Positions 1-11,430 of a stretch of 34,754 nucleotides of DNA are shown here, in pieces; the first letter of the stretch is position 1; every line of letters starts with the position of its first letter. The translations under genes and the position numbers were made by a program. The notes beneath the pieces are model-generated. The model was not told the DNA's origin and searched no databases. It worked only from the letters and a program-made list of their open reading frames with translations. Location of the stretch: the NCBI GenBank assembly GCA_001598975.1, contig BBXU01001735.1, positions 1-34,754 of the forward strand, read 5' to 3'. The stretch is from Parachlorella kessleri. Taxonomy: Eukaryota; Chlorophyta; Trebouxiophyceae; Chlorellales; Chlorellaceae.

Positions 1-34
1 CCCCCCCCCCCCCCCGTCCCTCTCCCCCCCCCCC
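1..34. repeat. C-homopolymer at window edge
   Basis: The window opens with about 15 C followed by GTCCC and more C runs. It closes (about 34742..34754) with GGGACGGGGGGGG, the reverse complement of the opening motif. Both edges therefore end in the same C(n)GTCCC signature. I see no gene here. This looks like a sequencing or assembly boundary rather than biology. Confidence 0.7.
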
Positions 35-84
35 AAACACACCACCCCGCGCGCGACAAACCCCTACTCCCCGTCTCGTCAGAC

Positions 85-1335
85 CTGCCTGTGAGCGCCG
101 CCGCATGGCCCCAGCCCGCCGCCAGCTGCACCACCGACTCGGGCACGCCCTTCACCCTCTGAGGCGCAGGCGCCTTCTGCCGCTGGCGCCCCAGCCCCAG
201 CTGGCCGCAGCTGCTGCTCCCCCAGGACCAAACAGTGCCTGAGGCTGTGAGGGCGAAGGAGGCCACCCCTGAGCCTGTGGCGGCTACCACCTGTGAGAGG
301 TGAAGGGGAGGGGTGTGCATCAGGAAGGGAGGGGTGTGGAAGGCCAAACAGTGCCTGAAGCTGTGACAGCAAAGGAGGCCACCCCTGAGCCTGTGGCTGC
401 TATGACCTGGGATAGGGAAGAAAGGGGTGATATTGAGCAGGCAGTGTAAGAGGCTGTGTGTGGCCTACTATGACCTGTGGAAAGATGAAGGCGGGGTTAA
501 AGGTAAGCAGCAGTGGCCTAGGCTGTGTGTGGCTGCTATAACCTGTGATAAGTGAAAAGAGGGGTGTAAGTGAGCAGTCAGTTCCTAGACCCCAGACCCC
601 AGACCAAAAACCAGAGACTCAGGGCTCTGAAGGGCTAGATGAGTCACGGGGACCTCATGCGAACCCTATAAACAACCCAGGGAAATCCCACCTTCTGCCC
701 AGCAAGCCCCTGCACCGGCGCCGGTGCTGCCGAGAGCTCAGCCTCATCGTGCCTCAGCGGCCGGCCTAGCTGGCCCTCCCTGGCACGCCCCCAGGACCAG
801 AGGTGGCCGCCAGATGTGACGGCAAAGCTGGTGAAGTGGCCGGCGCCCACGGCCGCAACGTCGGGGGGCAGGAGGTCATGCTGCATGTGTTCGGGCTCGT
901 ACTGATCACGGGTGTTGCGGATGCCAAGGGCACCCTGCACCCACCAAGGCGTGGCACCCGACGTAAGGCTGGCGTACAGAAGCTAGCACCAGGCGCCACC
1001 TGGGCTGGCAACGGGGGTTCATCTTGGGGCCATGTTGTGCACCTCAGCGGTGTCGGGAGGTGTAGAGGTGCCCGTTTGGCTGACATGCACTGGGCTGCTT
1101 ACTGTGTGCAGGCTTTGGGAGAGGCAGTGAAGAGCAGGCAAGAGCACGGCAGTGTAAAGCAGGGGCACCGCCCTCCCATACTGCAAGCCTGGCAGGTATG
1201 CCACCACGACCAGCCCACCTGCGCCCCGCTGCCCCAAGCCAAGACGCCGTGGTCATGTTCGTTGTGGGTGGAGGAAAACGCCCTGGACAGCCACCGTCTC
1301 CTGGCATCACCCGAGGGACCCCTCAACCAAAGCAT
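85..1335 (-). CDS. RCC1-repeat protein with mitochondrial-type N-terminus (3' end outside window)
   Basis: Three exons were read on the minus strand: 1335..1219, 934..692 and 290..85, with GT-AG borders; the first two junctions are phase 0. The ATG at 1335 starts a short leader with a basic stretch and a presequence-like RRRWLSRAFSST at about residues 13-24, then the first RCC1 blade HGVLAWGSGAQ. Exon 2 continues directly with GALGIRNTRD and holds VGAGHFTSFAVTSGGHLWSWG; exon 3 holds ASGTVWSWGSSSCGQLGLGR and LAAGWGHAAALTG. These W-S-W-G and GxxGxLG signatures are those of seven-bladed RCC1 propellers. About two and a half blades are visible; the rest lies past position 1. Organellar RCC1 proteins such as plant RUG3 and animal RCC1L act in mitochondrial splicing, translation or fusion; the targeting is inferred. 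Degenerate copies of the start of exon 3 lie in the 692..290 intron. Confidence 0.83.
342..550 (-). repeat. three decayed copies of the 5' edge of RCC1 exon 3
   Basis: On the minus strand the functional exon starts at 290 after CACAG. Related acceptor-plus-exon starts occur at 406, 474 and 542, each reading CAG then GT(T/C)ATAG. The copy at 406 keeps the frame for about 20 codons, including ATGSGVASFA and TASGTVW, with few substitutions. The two outer copies keep only the acceptor and a short stretch. All lie inside the intron between exons 2 and 3. Confidence 0.85.
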
Positions 1336-1951
1336 GACCCAAGTCGAAACATGCGACCAAAGCTTCACAATTCAATGTTTGTTCTGTACGTTGTCTGACG
1401 GCAATGGATGATGACTCTTGTGGAGTCTTGACCGGTGAGATCAGCGGGCGCGCCCTGACGTGGCTTAGCACATGGCCAAGCAGGCACTGCAGCCTTGGAC
1501 TGGACTTTTTCAGGGTATGATCAGCTTCACCTCATGTGAGACCGATATACGCAGACTATAATTTAGTGCCTTCCCAACTGTACATCAGTTGGGTCCAGGA
1601 TCGAAGGTTTCACTCATTTTGGCATCGTTGTGTATAGGGTCCCTGGGTGTGGTGCAGTTCCCTGGGAGGCCAGAGCTAGAAATGAACAAGTTATCAGCAG
1701 CCACAGAAAGACCTGACATAAGCGCCACACTTGAATCTGCAGGCCCCTCGCTAGGAATGTCAAGCTAAAGTGAGGTAGAGTACAGGATGAGGTGTTATGC
1801 CAAATGAAATCAGTGTACAGATACCTCGTTGCAAGCCATGTGCCCGTACTCAAAGCCCCCAAGCCCTGCCAAAGCCGCCCAATGCTGCCTGCTCTCTGCA
1901 CCCCGAGGAGGCCACTGGCACAAACCCCATGCCAGCAAACTCCTCTTGCCG
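1336..1951. other. intergenic: 5' side of RCC1-like gene, 3' side of the next gene
   Basis: No exon with family signal was found on either strand. The stretch must hold the promoter of the RCC1-like gene (start 1335, minus) and the 3' UTR of the minus-strand gene ending at 1952. I found no TGTAA on the minus strand that would place a poly(A) site. Confidence 0.5.
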
Positions 1952-4531
1952 TCAGTGCTTGGCAGGGCTTTCTGAGTCATCCAGTGTGAAGGCCACCGTC
2001 TGCTGCAGCTCAGGCGGCGGAGAGGCTGGCATCGTGTCAGCCAGAGCTGCAGCGCCATTGGCGCGTGGAGCAGCTATCGAGGGGATGGGTGATGCTGGTG
2101 CTGAGGTGGCGTCGTCTGCTGATCCTCCGGGAGCTGCGGCTGTGGCAGGGTTCCGCAACGTGGGTTCCTGCTGGCGGGGCGGCTCGTAGTCGGCTGCTGG
2201 AGGGCGGGCGTAGTGGGGCACCTGGAAAGATATCAGTCGCAGGCACTCGCTCTAGCACTTCATGCAGACAAAGTACTGGAACCAAAGTTGAAAGCCTTTG
2301 GCTGTAGGCGAGGCAGGTAACCAGAAACTGCCACTGGCACTGCAGTTTATAAAAATACGAAGCCCAACCGGCAACCTCTGCACCCCCAAGGCATGAACGT
2401 GTTGGGCTCAAGCAGGTTGACAGGGACATTGCGCAGTCCCTGCGAGCAAGGCAATGTGTCCAACGGGATCCTGAATAGGGTCTGGGGGCATGGTGTATGT
2501 CTATGGACGGTGGTTGTCACTGAAGTTCGAGTTGTTAGGCCTCCCAGGATGGCCTTGACAGCTGTTAGTACCAGGCAATGGCAGCAATGGTGCAGGCCTC
2601 ACCGGATCCTCTCCCAAGGGGAGTGCATCCTCCTGGCTGCTGTTGATTCGGCCCTTGTTGCTGAAGGATCCACTGAGTCGCTTGAAAGATGCTGCTATCC
2701 TGGAAGAGGTGCCAGACACCTGGAAGCAGGGGCAGTGGAAGGCTGGCTGGAGAGCTAGATCGATTGTTAAAGAGGTTGGAATAGGGTTACAGCGAAGCCT
2801 GTCAGGGGTCGATGGGGAGCCCAAGACACTTCAAACCACGAATCATGTCTGACGACACCAACCCTGGCTATGTTTGCGGAGGCAGCCACCCGCCGTAGGC
2901 TTTGCCCTTACAAACTACAACCACGTCCCAGGTTGCAAAGACAGAGGAGGCGGGGAGATCCGCGAACACAGCTTCAGTGCCCACTTCTTGCATGAAAGGA
3001 AGCGGAGCACATACAGCTTGGCAGCAAGGATTTTGTACATGACTATACATGAAAAGGAGACAAATAGTTCTTCCGTTTCCCGTGAGCGAGAACAGCGAGA
3101 AGATCACCGGCCTATGCCCTCAACACACAAACTATACCATGTACCCACACGCAAAAGAACCACTCCTAGTAAAAGAAGCACACCCCACGCTGCCTGCCGA
3201 CTGGCTGAGCCAGCACTCAGGATGGCGGCGGGGTGCTGCCATCCGGCGACTGCCGCCCAGTCCAGCCACGCACCCGCTCGCTCTCCACCACTTTGTTGGT
3301 GGCACTCTTCACGCCGCTGCCCACGCGGTTGAAGAAGGCCACGGTGTTGCGGGCCACAGCAGACTCCTTGATTGTTTCGACGGTGGCGGCGGTCCGTTCA
3401 CTGATCTTCAGCTTATGATCCAGCTCTGTGGCCTGGAGAGAGGCAAATGCGCAGTGCTAGGTCATGACGACCTGCTAGACGGCTTGGGTGATGCAAGCAC
3501 CCCAAACGTGGAGCCGCACAGCTAGGGAAGCAGGGCACGGTACGGAGGTGCACTTCAATATCTGGGCATTTTCCTACCAGCCGCTAGGATACCCGTTTGT
3601 GGCATCGAGCATTCCTTCCTGTTCCACCCACAAGAGCTTCGTTCTGCGCATGAATGGCACTGCAACTTTCCCTGGCACAAAACGCTTTGTTATGTCCTGC
3701 TGCCACGCTATCACCCACCTGGTGGGACACTGCGCTGGCCGCCTTGCCCACAGTGGAGGCTGTCCTCTCTCCCAAGTCTCGCGCACCAGCAGCCACCTTC
3801 TCCGCTGTGCGTGCCCTGTTCACCTCCCCCATCACGCCAATGGCAAACTCCTCTTGCACCTGTAGCGCAGCGATGATGTGCAACGGTGAGGGTGAGGGCT
3901 TTCGTGCCAGGGTTTGCTGTGCCTGCTGCTGTTGGTCAGTACCAAGCATACACTGCGACCAATTTAGCTTCAGTCTCAGCAGCTGCAGCAAAAGTAACAG
4001 CAGTATTGAGCTTGTTGGTAACAAGCTTCCACCGACCTCAAAGACTTCGTGAGTGACCTCGACGTTGACATTGTCGTTCAGCCACTGCAGCAGCGCCTCA
4101 GGCTCGTCCACATCCCAGAGGGAGGTCGAGCGAGAGCCGCTGGTGGGCACAACCTACAGCAGAAGCAGAACTAGATCAACTGACCAAACACTTGCAGGCC
4201 CAAGTACACCTCCTGCTACTGGGAAAGAGCACAACAGCAGTGCATGCCTGACCAGCAAAGCTCGGCGCTGCACTTTGCGCTGGAGCTATAGCAAGCTGAT
4301 CGATCCTGTTGCAATCCCCCAAGCAGCAGGCTAACCTGTCTGCAGCGGAGCTCGGGTGGGTTCTTCTTGTTGCTTACAAGGTCTTGGAGCAGTATAATAG
4401 CAAATGGCACCTGAAGCAGCAACAATTCTCTTAGATCACTTCCCGTCAACACCTTTGACCCTAGGAGCACACCATGCCGCCCATACCTTTGCGGTGACCT
4501 GCTCAAAACTGTGCACCGCCAACACCAGCAT
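1952..4531 (-). CDS. unidentified amphipathic-helical protein, seven exons
   Basis: Exons on the minus strand: 4531..4487, 4410..4336, 4153..4037, 3859..3719, 3432..3274, 2719..2603, 2221..1952. Every exon length is a multiple of three and every intron is phase 0, giving about 307 residues. Exon 3 has LWDVDEPEALLQWLNDNVN. Exons 4-5 form long Ala/Lys/Glu-rich amphipathic helices (ERTASTVGKAASAV, LDHKLKISERTAATVETIKE, FFNRVGSGVKSATNKV) that recall the C-terminal helices of the plant BPA1/ACD11-partner family, but no RRM is seen. Exons 6-7 add FKRLSGSFSNKGR and a Pro/Ala-rich tail. Alternative end: if the donor at 3273 is not used, exon 5 runs to a TGA at 3217. The open frame also extends upstream of 4531 to a possible acceptor, so the start may lie further out. 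Function unknown; the helices suggest membrane or protein binding. Confidence 0.55.
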
Positions 4532-5225
4532 TTTGGGGCCGTGGCACTGTATAAATAAGCATTCGGAGCGGCGCTGGGTTGCAGTTGACGTTCAAAAGGC
4601 CTGCTGACAAATCTGTACTGCTCCCCGCCATGCTGGCAGAGAATGTGATGACAGATGACAGTTGGGGCGAAGTGCAAAGCCAGGGCTGATTTTCCCAGCC
4701 TTTGTTCCAACTTCTTCCTCCTATGGCAACCACAGGAGAGACATGCTGAAAAATTGCCTGGGCCCTTGATGGCCTGCCAGACAACCCGGCACATGCTGGG
4801 TGTCCAGCCTCTACAACCTTAAGCCTCTGCCTCTACACCCTTGACAAGACCCATGGAGGTCCATCATCAACGAAGTTTGGGTCCGTAGACAAACAGCAAA
4901 CTCTAATCAGATGCACTGACACCCCTTAGGCTAGTGTTGGCATCATACAAGGCTTGCAAACCTCAGTACTCACGGCTTAAAGCCCAAGCTCCAGACTGGC
5001 ACCCTCCGTCAGCCCAAAACCACGGGAGTGGCACTTACTAATACCTTAACATACAAAGAAGTGAACCCTAGCATCTAGACTGTGGTACAATTGCTACACA
5101 ATGCTGCAAGACTAGTACACATCAACTCCAATACATACAGTTACTTTTCCAGAGCACAGGTACCAGCCTAAAGTACAAAGGCAAACAGAGGTTCCGTCCC
5201 CAGGCACGGCTACTGCTGCCTTGGG
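4532..5225. other. intergenic between the helical-protein gene and the ENT gene
   Basis: Both flanking genes run on the minus strand, so this is the ENT 3' UTR plus the upstream region of the next gene. I see no supported exon. A TATAAATA-like string lies at about 4549 but is in plus orientation and so does not fit the minus-strand gene. Missing 5' exons of the neighbouring gene could lie here. Confidence 0.45.
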
Positions 5226-8200
5226 TCACAGAAGCCACAGGAAGCCGCAGGCAGCACCAATGCAGAGGCCCAGTACTAGTGACAGCACCATCAGGTTGCC
5301 AGCCAGTGCAGCTAGGGAGGGCGGCACGCGCTCTGGGGCGGTAGTCATGGCGCAGCACGTTAGGTAACCGTTGCTCAGCCCCAGCAGTAACGTCAGCAGG
5401 CCAATCACAGCCGGCCCCGCGCCGCTGGCAGCTGCAGCAGGCAAACCAATCAGAGTTTGCAGAAAGTCTGACCTCGTCGCCACGCAGCGCAGCAAAGTGT
5501 TCACAGGGAATGTGCACTGCAGCTGGCTGATGGGTCAGCCGTCGTGCCAGTCTACTAGCATGCAAAAGCAGGGGAGAGAAGGTTCACTTTTGTGGACGAT
5601 AATTTCCAGCCAACGAACAGGAAAGCCAGCTTGTACATATTGACTAACAGCCTAGCTGCCGAGTAAGGCCTACGCACCCTGTCCGCATGTGGTTGACAGC
5701 GGTCGCTGCATGGCCAAGCGCTCACCTGCCCACAGGAACGCTGGAACAAACAGGGCCCTTGCGGTAGTTGACCGTAGGATTACCACATCATCCCTCAGCC
5801 GCAGAGGCGCCCATCCGGGCAGGCTCTTCCCTGCAGCAGGACACGCGTTGCCACCGTCGCACTCGCTGGCATCCGATTGGTTCTTTACAGTTGCCAAGCT
5901 AGGTGGTCGTCAGCGGTAGGTTGGGACCTGAGCCGAGACTACAGCAAGCCTGCGTCCTTGACAACCTAATGAACAGGAAACGTGCCAGTAGAGCCTGCTG
6001 AGAGCCCACAATCGGTTGCCAACCCTCACTGACAGTGCCCCTAACCGTCCTGAAACCCTGCCAGGATAAATGCGCTGCTAGAATGAACCCCCCACAGCCT
6101 TCAGTTAATCCACAATAGCATGCCAGGATGCGCTAGGACTGGCCGGAGATTTGAAGGGTCAGTAGGGCCGCCGGTTGCCCAGCAGAGCAGTCAACAAAGT
6201 CAAGTAGGATTTGCCTCAGGAGCCAGCCATAGCCCGCCCAGGCAGCCGTGGTAACGAGGGTGAGACGCGCCGCAGGGTAGCAGCTGCCCCACCGGACAAC
6301 CATGTGAGGCAGATATAACGGACAGGAATGAACCCCATCGCGCCGCACAAATCTGCCCAGTCGGCAAGGTTGAAGAGGGTGACGAGTGCTCCCAAGAAAC
6401 AGCTGCCCAGCCGGGCAACTATCTAAGGCAGGAAGGCCCGGGGGAGGACGAATCAGCCATTGCGGCACCCACCTGCCCAGTCGGTAAAGTTGAAGAGGGT
6501 GATGAGCGCCACGGGGTACCAGCTGCCCAGCCGGGCCGAGCTGACGTCCTCGGCCAGGACTCCTGGGAAGATGGACAGGGTCACCCTGCAGGAGATATGT
6601 GGTTGGAAACACAGATGATGGGTGGGCACAGCACAGAATGCTGTCTAACCTCCTGCTGTCACATCCTCGGCCAGGACCCCCGGGAAGATAGACAGGGTCA
6701 CTCTGCACGCCAAACTTGATGGGTGGGCACAAACTGCTGTCTAACCCGGCGTGCTGTCACGCCCTCGGCCAGGACTCCCGGAAAGATCGACAGGGTCACC
6801 CTGCAGGGGACAAATTTGAGTTCCAAAAAACTGACGCAGCAGGCACCTGCCATGCTGCTGAACAACTTCGTGCTGTCACATGCATTCCACTCTCAATGAT
6901 GATGAGTCTATATTTGTTGCCCGCTGGGGCGCCATGTACGGATGCGCTGCGGCTGCAGGGCCCCAGTTAAAGATCCTCAATGACAACCACCAGCACTAGG
7001 TAGAGGCCATGCCGTAACATATCTCAAAAGCAGGGCTAGAGGACAAGTGCCTCAGGTCATGGTGTGAGCCACTAGCATGCTGGCCACCCTGCAAAGCAAA
7101 GCAGAGGCCACTCACGTGTATATGACGACGTTGCTGGCCGCAAGCCGCCATAGCAGCCGCAGCGCTCCCTCATACTCTGCATGGGCTCCTGTAGCCGCGG
7201 CTATCCCCCTGTCGCTGTCTCTATGTGCCTCCTTTGCTGACAGACCGCCCCGGGGCCACAGCACACGCAGCAGGCGGGGAAGCCTGCTGGGCAAGGGCCG
7301 CCCCCCGTCTGCCGCAAAGATATCTCTTTGTCTACTGCCAGGGCTACACGGGGCCTGGAACGGGCTGCCTCCTGCCTCCGAGCCGTTGAGGCATCCCTCC
7401 TCGGCCACCGAGTAACAGCTGTTGCTCAGCGGGCTCAGCAGGGCCTGGCCCATGCCAGTCGCTTCCGCCTGGCCGCTGTTCATGCAGGTGTGCCCATCCC
7501 CCTGAGTCCCATGCCACTCCGCAGGACTGCTTTGACGCCGCCCTGCCACATGGCCGTGGTACACCCGACCATCGTCGCTGCAAGGGCTGGTGCTGGCAGG
7601 GAGGTTGTGGTCGTCTGGCACGAGCTCCAGGTCCACGCTGAGCGTGCTGCCGCCACGCATTGCTGGTGACCGGGGCGCCGGCGCCTCCTCCACCATGTCA
7701 GTCAGCTTCTCTGGGGAGACTCCCCGGCTGCTGCCATCAACCCCTAGGTATGTAGCATGCTGGGCCGCCGCTGCTGCTGCAAGGGGTGGGCACGTCCTGA
7801 AGGGCAGCCCTACTCCTGGCAGCCAGCCTGCTCCGCTGCCCTGCCTGGAATGCTCACTCTCCTGCTCCTTCAGCTGCTGCTGCTCTTCCCTGATGGTGCC
7901 ACTAGCTATGGCTCCTCCGCTGGCTAAGCCACCTTTGGAGGGGGTTCCGGCTGCGCTTGCGCCTGCGCCCCACTCTGTGGCCTCACACAGTGCAGCAGCG
8001 AGCGCAGCCTACAACCAGCCGACCACACAAACCCGGTGATGATCGGGATATTGACAATCCGTGCAGCTGCTACCCTTGCAGGCCTGCATGCCCATGAGAG
8101 CAGCCTATCTAACACATCCTTGGGGCCCGCTCCTGCCGAGACCCAATGCCATTCTGCTGCGTCCAGCTGTCGCTCAATCAACCCACAGCAGCACCCTCCC

Positions 8201-10228
8201 CTCCATGATGCCCTCCCGCCCTGGCCCCCAAAACACACCAGAGCACCCTCACCTGCCGATAGTACTGGATGGCCGGCAGCCGCGGCAGCACAACGGCATA
8301 GAGCACCACGCAGGTGGCGCACACCACAGCGGCTAGCGAAAAGTACGCGTTGGCTGAGGCTCGCAGACCCTCTGGGGTGTCTGGGAGGGTGGCCTTGGTG
8401 GCTACCCGCAGCAGGCAGACTGCTATGCCCGACACGCCGGTGCCCGAGACCAGTGCCTGCATGGGCAGCATGGACGAGTAAGGATGGCAGTATGGATGAG
8501 TGTGTATGGCAGTGACTGTTATTGTAGCTGTAGTGGGCAGAGCAGGTTGCTTGGCTGCCTTGGGACTGCTAGGTAGCCAAGACGTCGTAGCCTGTTGCTC
8601 TGTTGGGCAGGAGGTCAGCGCCTCAGCATAGGTACGTGTCACTGCCTTTGGCTGCCCACCAAGGGATCCCAGCATATATCAGTATAAAAGGAAAAGCACA
8701 GCAGGCCGACCCAAGGGTAGTCTGGGGCGCCCTGAGTGCCCCTTTTACGCAAACCACAGAACAGGTGACGGCTGACCTATGAAGCCTTGGGTGGCTGCGA
8801 GGATTCGATATCTGTGAGCCCCACTTTGTGGCTTTCCCAGCCACCCAACCAGGCACCAAGCAGGTCGCACCTGGGTGAACTTGGGCGGAAGAGAGGCTGC
8901 GTCGCCAAAAAGCGCCCCCTGGGCAAAGCCGTCGCACACCCCACAGAGCGCCACGAGCAGGAGGATCATGCCCAGCGTCGCATCTGCTGGGCCTGCTAAG
9001 TCCAGCTGCAGGCAAGGGCAAGGTGGACAAGTTTGTGTGGGTGGGTGGGCTTTGGGGGGGGGGGGGGTCCTGGTTTTTTGGATGACAGCGAAGGATAGAA
9101 CTGGTAGAGCAATGGAGTCAGGACAAGGGGGACACCTTGAAAACCCCCGCATGGAGATATACCCGCAGGGCAGGCCACGCAGCCCTCATGTGTCACCCCG
9201 TCGGAAGCCTTTTCATTCAAAACTGGAGCCAGCAATAACATGCATGAGAGTACCCATGCTAGCGCCCCCAGGCCCTTGGCTTACCAGCGGCACGGCACTG
9301 ACCGCCAGGGTGAAGCCCACAAACCCGCCAACTATGCGCAGCAGCGGCCGCACGCGCGTGTGGTGCCGCACCACCAGCAGCAGCACCAGCAGGTTGACGG
9401 GCAGGTAGCACACGGTGAAAAGGCGGTCAGCATGTCGGCCCTGCAGCACGGTGAGGCGCAAGCTGATGAATAGTAGCAAACTCTCAACCGGCGGTTTGGC
9501 TTGCGAATCTGCAGCGAAGGGGCCACTAGGTCCTGGAAGACTCTTGGGTGCAGGGGTGGTTGCCTTTAAGGGGGGTCTAAGGGGCAAGGTGGGGAGAAGG
9601 TGGGGGGTCAATCCAGGAGCACGAGCAAAACAGGCCTCCTCATCTCAAAGGGAGAAGCAGAGTTGCAGAAGCACGTCCCACATGACGTCATCAATGTGTC
9701 ACGTTGGTGGAGGAAGCTCCACCACTTTCAGCCAGCAAATAGGGCCACCCACGTGCCAGCCAGCCTGCCAGGGGTCCCCTTAGTTCCAGCTTACCGGGTA
9801 CTGCGCCTCAAAGTAGTCGCAGGCCGTAATGAATGCGTTCCATGGGAAGAGCGTGCCCATCCCTGCACACAGGGCCCCATGCAAGCCCCCCAGGCTCCAT
9901 GTGAAGGCCTTTTGCAGAAAGGATCCCAGCCAGCAGTGCGCAAGAGCGGTACAGTGTAGTTGCGCTGAGCAGGACCCAGGCAAAACAAAGGCAGTGAGGA
10001 CTTGGTAAACAGTCAGTCAGTCAGGTTAAGGACCGCAACTGCCTTAAATGAAGCCAAGCCCACTGCTGCGCCTGCTCTAGACACAGCAGTACAGGGGCAA
10101 CCACAAAAAGAACAAGAGCCTATCGCAGGTTATTGTATTTCAGCCATTTCCCTTTGGCACCCACCCAGGACTAGGTAGCAAAACCAGCCAAGGTGCCAGG
10201 GGTCCTCCTGAGCGTCTACCATGCTCAT
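5226..10228 (-). CDS. equilibrative nucleoside transporter (ENT/SLC29 family), complete, nine exons
   Basis: Moves nucleosides across a membrane by facilitated diffusion or proton symport, as known for the family. Minus-strand exons: 10228..10165, 9862..9795, 9440..9285, 9005..8871, 8456..8253, 8008..7116, 6585..6473, 5830..5726, 5431..5226. The phases all fit and give 647 residues with TGA at 5226. Family marks in order: LVLGMGTLFPWNAFITA in TM1; DYFEAQYP; GRHADRLFTVCYLP; ALCGVCDGFAQGALFGD in TM4; FTQALVSGTGVSGI in TM5; VTLSIFPGVLAEDV in TM7-8; LGSWYPVALITLFNFTDWAGK; and LLTLLLGLSNGYLT with a final hydrophobic helix in TM10-11. Exon 6 (about residues 210-507) encodes a very long low-complexity, Ser/Gly/Ala-rich loop between TM6 and TM7, far longer than usual. 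Two ATGs, at 10228 and 10222, are in frame; the first is used. Damaged copies of both ends of exon 7 flank it in its introns. Confidence 0.93.
6226..6420 (-). repeat. two decayed copies of the 3' half of ENT exon 7
   Basis: Downstream (in gene sense) of the real exon 7 end at 6473, its 3' half recurs at about 6420..6340 and again at about 6300..6226. The first copy still reads LGSCFLGALVTLFNLADWA against LGSWYPVALITLFNFTDWA in the true exon, but its donor GT has become AT. The second is more diverged and has GG at the donor position. Both lie in the intron, so they are not expected to be spliced in. Confidence 0.85.
6656..6812 (-). repeat. two decayed copies of the 5' half of ENT exon 7
   Basis: Upstream (in gene sense) of the true exon 7 start at 6585, the same acceptor and exon start occur at 6702 and 6800. 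Both read VTLSIFPGVLAE and then diverge into a shared tail (TGACAGCA, GTTAGACAGCA, TGTGCCCACCCATCA) ending in stop codons. The spacings are 117 and 98 bp. Both keep AG at the acceptor, so they are possible cryptic splice sites. Confidence 0.87.
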
Positions 10229-11430
10229 TGGATGAAACCGGTTTCTAGTGACACCCAGGCGTGTAAGCAGGCGGTTGATTTTGAGGGACTAGCCGAGCGT
10301 CATGGGGTGGTGATAGCTGCAGCCATACCTCAAAATGGCCGGCCGTGCTTTCACGCTAAGACTGGCACTGCCAGCGAATGAGACCAATGTGGCTGTTGTG
10401 TGGGGTACTTCACTTCCGTGAGTGCGCTGGCGGGACACAGCTCCGGAATCGCAAGTGAGGCACGGCAACCAGGCGTTCTTGTCCTTTCCGATTGTACTTT
10501 TGTGTGTATGTTAATAGGAGAGAAGCACTACCTGGGCGCGTCCACCTTCGCTATCCATCAGTGCCACCAAGTCGTTGCCAATAGTATCAGAAGATATGCT
10601 TGGGCTTCAATAAGCTGCATCCCGTGGCATCGGTCCAGGCCTCTGGCCTGCAGCGGGGTGCATGACCGAAGTGCTGGGCATGGTGGGCAACCTGGAAGCT
10701 GGACTGGATGCTGGCGTAATTCCCGACGTTGCAGAAGCACGGTTACCCTTGCAGTTGGACACCACCGTTGGTGACCAGCCATCAAACGGGAACCTGGAGG
10801 GTGGTGTGGCCCAACAGGGCGGAGGCCAGGCAGCCCCCCACCACAAGCCTAGGCAGCAGCGGCACTATAGGAGTCACGGCCTGGGTTCAGAAGGGTCGAA
10901 GGAGGAGGAGGCGGAGGTGAAGGAGCAAAGGGAGGTGATGGGGCAGCTGCCATCGGCAGCGCGCGTGGCAGGCAGCGGTCACGGGAGCGAGGCAGCGGCC
11001 GGAACCACCCCCAGGTGGGCAGGGTGCGCCCGCTGAGAAGATGCAATGCTGGGTCTGGTCTCAGGGCAGCCTCTGGTGGCCTTGTGATGAGAGGCCCTGA
11101 GCTGTGTTGGGGGCGCTGTTCCTTGGGAAGAGCGCGGCTTTTCCTGTGGCAAAAGGAGGTTGGATGGGATACGGGGCTCCAAGTGTGCTTGTAACTGTTG
11201 GGTGCATGCTTAAGTGCTAGGCACTGATGCGCACAGGGTGTTCTCTAGCCAGAGAATGGGCTGCTGGGGCTTTGGCAACCTGGCTGCACTACCTCCCACG
11301 TGGGCACTGTTGCAAACACCGTCATCCACAGAACAAGCGCCCAAGGCCCGCACGGGTATGCCCCAGAAGCTGTCAGTGCATCCGTACTGTGATGATGGTG
11401 GTGTTGTAAATATGTCCATCGTGCAAGAAG
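10229..11430. promoter_or_regulatory. divergent intergenic region between ENT and RS-PP2C genes
   Basis: The two genes start head-to-head here, so both promoters should lie in this 1.2 kb. No clear TATA box or RNA gene is seen. A possible upstream exon of the RS gene lies at about 10871..11014: an open frame with a Gly run and GRQRSRERGSGRNHPQ, ending at a CAG/GTGGGC donor. It would need an acceptor at 11469 in place of the ATG at 11431. Confidence 0.45.

Noticed and set aside
803..1411. 202-codon plus-strand open frame
   Set aside because: It lies opposite the first two exons of the RCC1-like gene and has no recognisable domain; it is an antisense shadow.
2868..3107. Minus-strand frame with MQEVGTEAVFADLPASS as a separate first exon
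   Set aside because: It could splice in phase 0 to 2719, but nothing supports it over the direct join from exon 5. It is a fallback only.
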